A stretch of DNA of 64,000 nt from positions 2,654,730 through 2,718,729 of the forward strand of contig CP030887.1 of the NCBI GenBank assembly GCA_006969905.1, in the 5' to 3' direction. The stretch is from Balneolaceae bacterium. GTDB taxonomy: Bacteria; Bacteroidota; Rhodothermia; Balneolales; Balneolaceae. Positions 62,086-64,000 of the stretch are shown in pieces. A program made the position numbers and the translations under genes. Within the stretch, counting starts at the first letter, position 1. Each line of letters starts with the position of its first letter. Under the pieces are notes generated by a model. The model ran no database searches. It saw only the letters and a program-made list of their open reading frames with translations, and was not told where the DNA came from.

Positions 62086-62279
62086 CAGGTTCGATTTCTC
62101 ATTGAATTAAGATCAATATTCAAGTCTATTGTGCCTTTTTTAGTAATCAATCGTTTTCTCTTGGCCAACTTAATTTGATTGGTGAGTGCATCTTTAATTA
62201 ATTGACTCTTTGTTTTTGCACCCGTCAATTCCATGGCTTCAGTTACTAATTTTTCAGGAAGATCTAGCGTAGTTCTCAT
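62085..62279 (-). CDS. ribbon-helix-helix antitoxin (VapB/DUF2191 family)
   Basis: A 64-residue protein starting MRTTLDLPEKLVTEAMELTG, the ribbon-helix-helix pattern of DUF2191/VapB antitoxins, followed by SQLIKDALTNQI and a toxin-binding tail with basic KRKR residues. It should neutralise the downstream PIN toxin and repress its own promoter. Upstream, TATGCATA is a small palindrome (62295-62302) that could be an operator, but is not proven. Confidence 0.88.
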   Translation of the reverse strand: MRTTLDLPEKLVTEAMELTGAKTKSQLIKDALTNQIKLAKRKRLITKKGTIDLNIDLNSMRNRT

Positions 62280-62437
62280 AAATTTTTATGTTTGTATGCA
62301 TAATTAATGATGTATTATAAGAAATATTGCTTTTAAATAATATGAGCAAACAAAAATATCTTATCTAACCCTTAGCCCTTCCAGATGAGGTGTGAATCCG
62401 GAGTTGGATCATCGTGTGGTGTTTCTATTTAATTTCA

Positions 62438-62462
62438 GATCCCTGTCTTAGCAGGAATGACT
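62438..62462. repeat. intergenic palindromic element, partial copy 4
   Basis: A half element with imperfect arms (ATCCCTG / CAGGAAT) ending AATGAC lies in the 204-bp gap between the antitoxin and SpoU genes. It matches the right end of the 5871 element. Nothing else is seen in the gap. Confidence 0.5.
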
Positions 62463-62483
62463 TTGATGAAAACCAACATGAGT

Positions 62484-63020
62484 TCAGCGATCTGTAAGCT
62501 TTTCCAGTAAAGCATATAATACCACGGCTGTGGCAACCGAAACATTCAAGGAGTGCTTATGCCCAAACTGGGGAATGCTCACAAAATGATCTATCTCAGG
62601 AAGTATCTCATCATCAATACCGGTTACTTCATTACCCATTACCAGGCATAGCTTATCAAAGCTTGAAGGATTAAACTTAGTTAATGGAATGCTTTCAGCA
62701 GTTTGCTCCAGTCCAATAATGGTATAGTCATTTTGCTTAAGGGAATTAAAAATATCCACGGGGTTTTCCCAGTAGCTCCATTTAACAAATTCCTCTGCCC
62801 TTATAGCTGTTTTAGTAATCTCAGATCGGGGAGGAGTGGGTGTGTAGCCCGAAAGTAAGAGTTCTGAAATACCAAACGCATCGCAAGATCGAAAAACGGA
62901 ACCTACATTATATAAGCTCCGGATGTTATGTAATACCACTTTAACCTGGCGGAGTTTTTCGGGAGCCTGCTGTGCAAGATTTTGTTCAAGGATTTGCTTA
63001 GTGGTGAGTTTTTGCGGCAT
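62484..63020 (-). CDS. SpoU/TrmH family RNA methyltransferase
   Basis: A 178-residue SPOUT (trefoil knot) methyltransferase, probably methylating a ribose 2'-OH in tRNA or rRNA. Motif 1 is VLHNIRSLYNVGSVFRSCDAFG (starts NIRSLYNVG), motif 2 LVMGNEVTGIDDE, and motif 3 SIPQFGHKHSLNVSVATAVV. It lacks the N-terminal substrate-binding extension of RlmB, so it is a minimal catalytic unit. The target is unknown. Confidence 0.92.
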   Translation of the reverse strand: MPQKLTTKQILEQNLAQQAPEKLRQVKVVLHNIRSLYNVGSVFRSCDAFGISELLLSGYTPTPPRSEITKTAIRAEEFVKWSYWENPVDIFNSLKQNDYTIIGLEQTAESIPLTKFNPSSFDKLCLVMGNEVTGIDDEILPEIDHFVSIPQFGHKHSLNVSVATAVVLYALLEKLTDR

Positions 63021-63047
63021 TGCTTGACTTAAATTTTATAAAAGATA

Positions 63048-63122
63048 GTCATTCTGAGCGAAAGCGAAGAACCTGCGCAAACAACTAATTTGTATATCCT
63101 CCGGAAACGCCCTCAAGATGAC
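63048..63122. repeat. intergenic palindromic element, copy 5
   Basis: Outer arms GTCATTCTGAGCG (63048) and CCCTCAAGATGAC (ends 63122) are imperfect inverted repeats, in the 174-bp gap between the divergent SpoU and MFS genes. It is the same family as the 8615 element. Confidence 0.6.
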
Positions 63123-63194
63123 TTAAGCAAACGAAATTTATTCCTTTCAATCCCTTCTAAATACTCCTATCATTGTACTTTAATAAAGTGGTAG

Positions 63195-64000
63195 ATGGCT
63201 AAAGAACCCCGAAAGGCAGCGCTTGCTTTTATTTTTGTGACTGTACTGGTAGATGTAATCGGCCTGGGGATTATTATACCAGTAGTGCCGGATTTGATTA
63301 TGGAGCTAACAGGCGAGGGTATCAGTAAAGCAGCCCTTTATGGAGGTTGGCTTACCTTTGTATATGCCTTTACCCAGTTTATTTTTGCTCCTGTTATCGG
63401 GGGATTAAGCGATCGCTTTGGGCGGAGACCTGTTTTGCTGCTTTCCCTCACTGGCTTTGGTATTGATTATATACTTACAGGGTTTGCTCCCAGTATTACC
63501 TGGCTATTTATTGCCCGTATCTTAGCCGGAGTAACCGGAGCAAGTATCACAACAGCAAGTGCTTATATCGCAGATATCAGCTCGCCTGAAAAAAGGGCCC
63601 AGAATTTTGGAATGATCGGTGCTGCCTTTGGGCTCGGCTTTATCATTGGCCCGGTAATTGGGGGGCTTTTAGGCGAGTTTGGTTCCCGTGTACCATTTTT
63701 TGCTGCGGCTGCTTTAACCCTGCTTAATGTAGTATATGGTTTTTTCGTATTGCCGGAATCTCTCTCCAAAGAAAACAGGAGGGAGTTCGACTGGAAACGA
63801 GCTAATCCCCTTGGATCACTCAAGCAAATTAAAAAGTTTCCGGCAATTACCGGGTTAGTAGGTGTGTTTTTCCTCATATACTTATCGAGCCATGCTACAC
63901 AAAGCACCTGGACTTATTACACCATGCAAAAATTTGAATGGGATGCGGCAATGGTAGGTATCTCATTAGGTGTAGTTGGCTTTTTTGTAGCTATTGTTCA
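63195..64000 (+). CDS. TetA-like MFS transporter (N-terminal part, cut by window end)
   Basis: The frame starts at an ATG at 63195 and stays open to the end of the window: about 268 residues of a longer protein. It is a major facilitator of the TCR/Tet (DHA1) type: [17 protein letters not shown] in helix 1, the motif A loop [17 protein letters not shown], and motif [17 protein letters not shown]-type segment [12 protein letters not shown]. Such proteins export drugs or metabolites by proton antiport. Resistance is not implied by sequence alone; many homologues have other substrates. Confidence 0.9.
   Translation, partial: MAKEPRKAALAFIFVTVLVDVIGLGIIIPVVPDLIMELTGEGISKAALYGGWLTFVYAFTQFIFAPVIGGLSDRFGRRPVLLLSLTGFGIDYILTGFAPSITWLFIARILAGVTGASITTASAYIADISSPEKRAQNFGMIGAAFGLGFIIGPVIGGLLGEFGSRVPFFAAAALTLLNVVYGFFVLPESLSKENRREFDWKRANPLGSLKQIKKFPAITGLVGVFFLIYLSSHATQSTWTYYTMQKFEWDAAMVGISLGVVGFFVAIV

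Noticed and set aside
62295-62302. TATGCATA as the VapB operator
   Set aside because: Too short to claim; only location supports it.
63195-64000. Tetracycline resistance gene
   Set aside because: Only the N-terminal half is visible and the DHA1 family includes many non-resistance exporters.

Overview
The window looks like the chromosome of a marine, Gram-negative Bacteroidota/Balneolota-type bacterium (Balneola/Gracilimonas-like). That placement is inferred from family content: DUF2723, DUF5777, LA_2272-type surface repeats, PagL-like acyloxyacyl hydrolase, many lipoproteins, an AT-leaning base composition, few Shine-Dalgarno sequences, and promoters of the TAnnTTTG type. No rRNA, tRNA, IS element, prophage or CRISPR array was seen.

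Layout. 1-5.8 kb: the tail of a probable carotenoid hydratase gene, a PlsC-type acyltransferase, an O-methyltransferase, an NmrA-like protein, and a tight operon of a glutamine-synthetase-like ligase, an APH-like kinase and a HAD phosphatase. 6-12.7 kb: housekeeping and small enzymes (GNAT, TfoX-N, amidase lipoprotein, THUMP methyltransferase, FKBP, CoA-binding protein, YajQ, DUF971). 12.7-15.5 kb: an iron-type ABC substrate-binding lipoprotein behind a clear palindromic operator, facing an FbpB-type permease. 15.6-31 kb: mainly minus-strand genes, including an FAD oxidoreductase, S8 peptidase, DUF445, YbeY, DUF2723, MsrB, a 16-residue-repeat surface protein, cyclophilin and a PagL-like protein, with one plus-strand NSS transporter.

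31.15-46.66 kb holds the most unusual region: eleven same-strand genes with gaps of at most 21 bp or with overlaps, reading as one operon. They encode a receiver-histidine kinase, a receiver-GAF-like regulator, two PelF-like glycosyltransferases, a PelG-like flippase, an HD-GYP-like protein, a GH114 (PelA-hydrolase-like) lipoprotein, a polytopic membrane protein of unknown family, a 1298-residue lipoprotein that joins a PelA/DUF2194-type deacetylase to a TPR region and a C-terminal beta-barrel (PelB-like), a DUF2752 protein and a TM2 protein. I read this as a rearranged Pel-type exopolysaccharide system in which PelA is split and its deacetylase half is fused to the outer-membrane exporter. 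No recognisable PelC, PelD or PelE is present. The likely flow is: PelF-like enzymes polymerise in the cytoplasm, PelG-like protein moves the chain across the inner membrane, the periplasmic deacetylase and hydrolase trim it, and the TPR/barrel domain exports it. The kinase, receiver and HD-GYP-like proteins would control the process.

46.7-64 kb: a DUF5777/YceI/cytochrome cluster, an unexplained 330-bp gap with a bidirectional terminator, mltG, a TPR plus periplasmic-binding protein, guaA, gcvH-accC-accB-efp, a second NSS transporter, a GH13 debranching enzyme, metG, a VapBC-type toxin-antitoxin pair, a SpoU methyltransferase and the start of a TetA-like MFS transporter cut by the window end. 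At least five intergenic spaces carry related imperfect palindromes beginning GTCAT.
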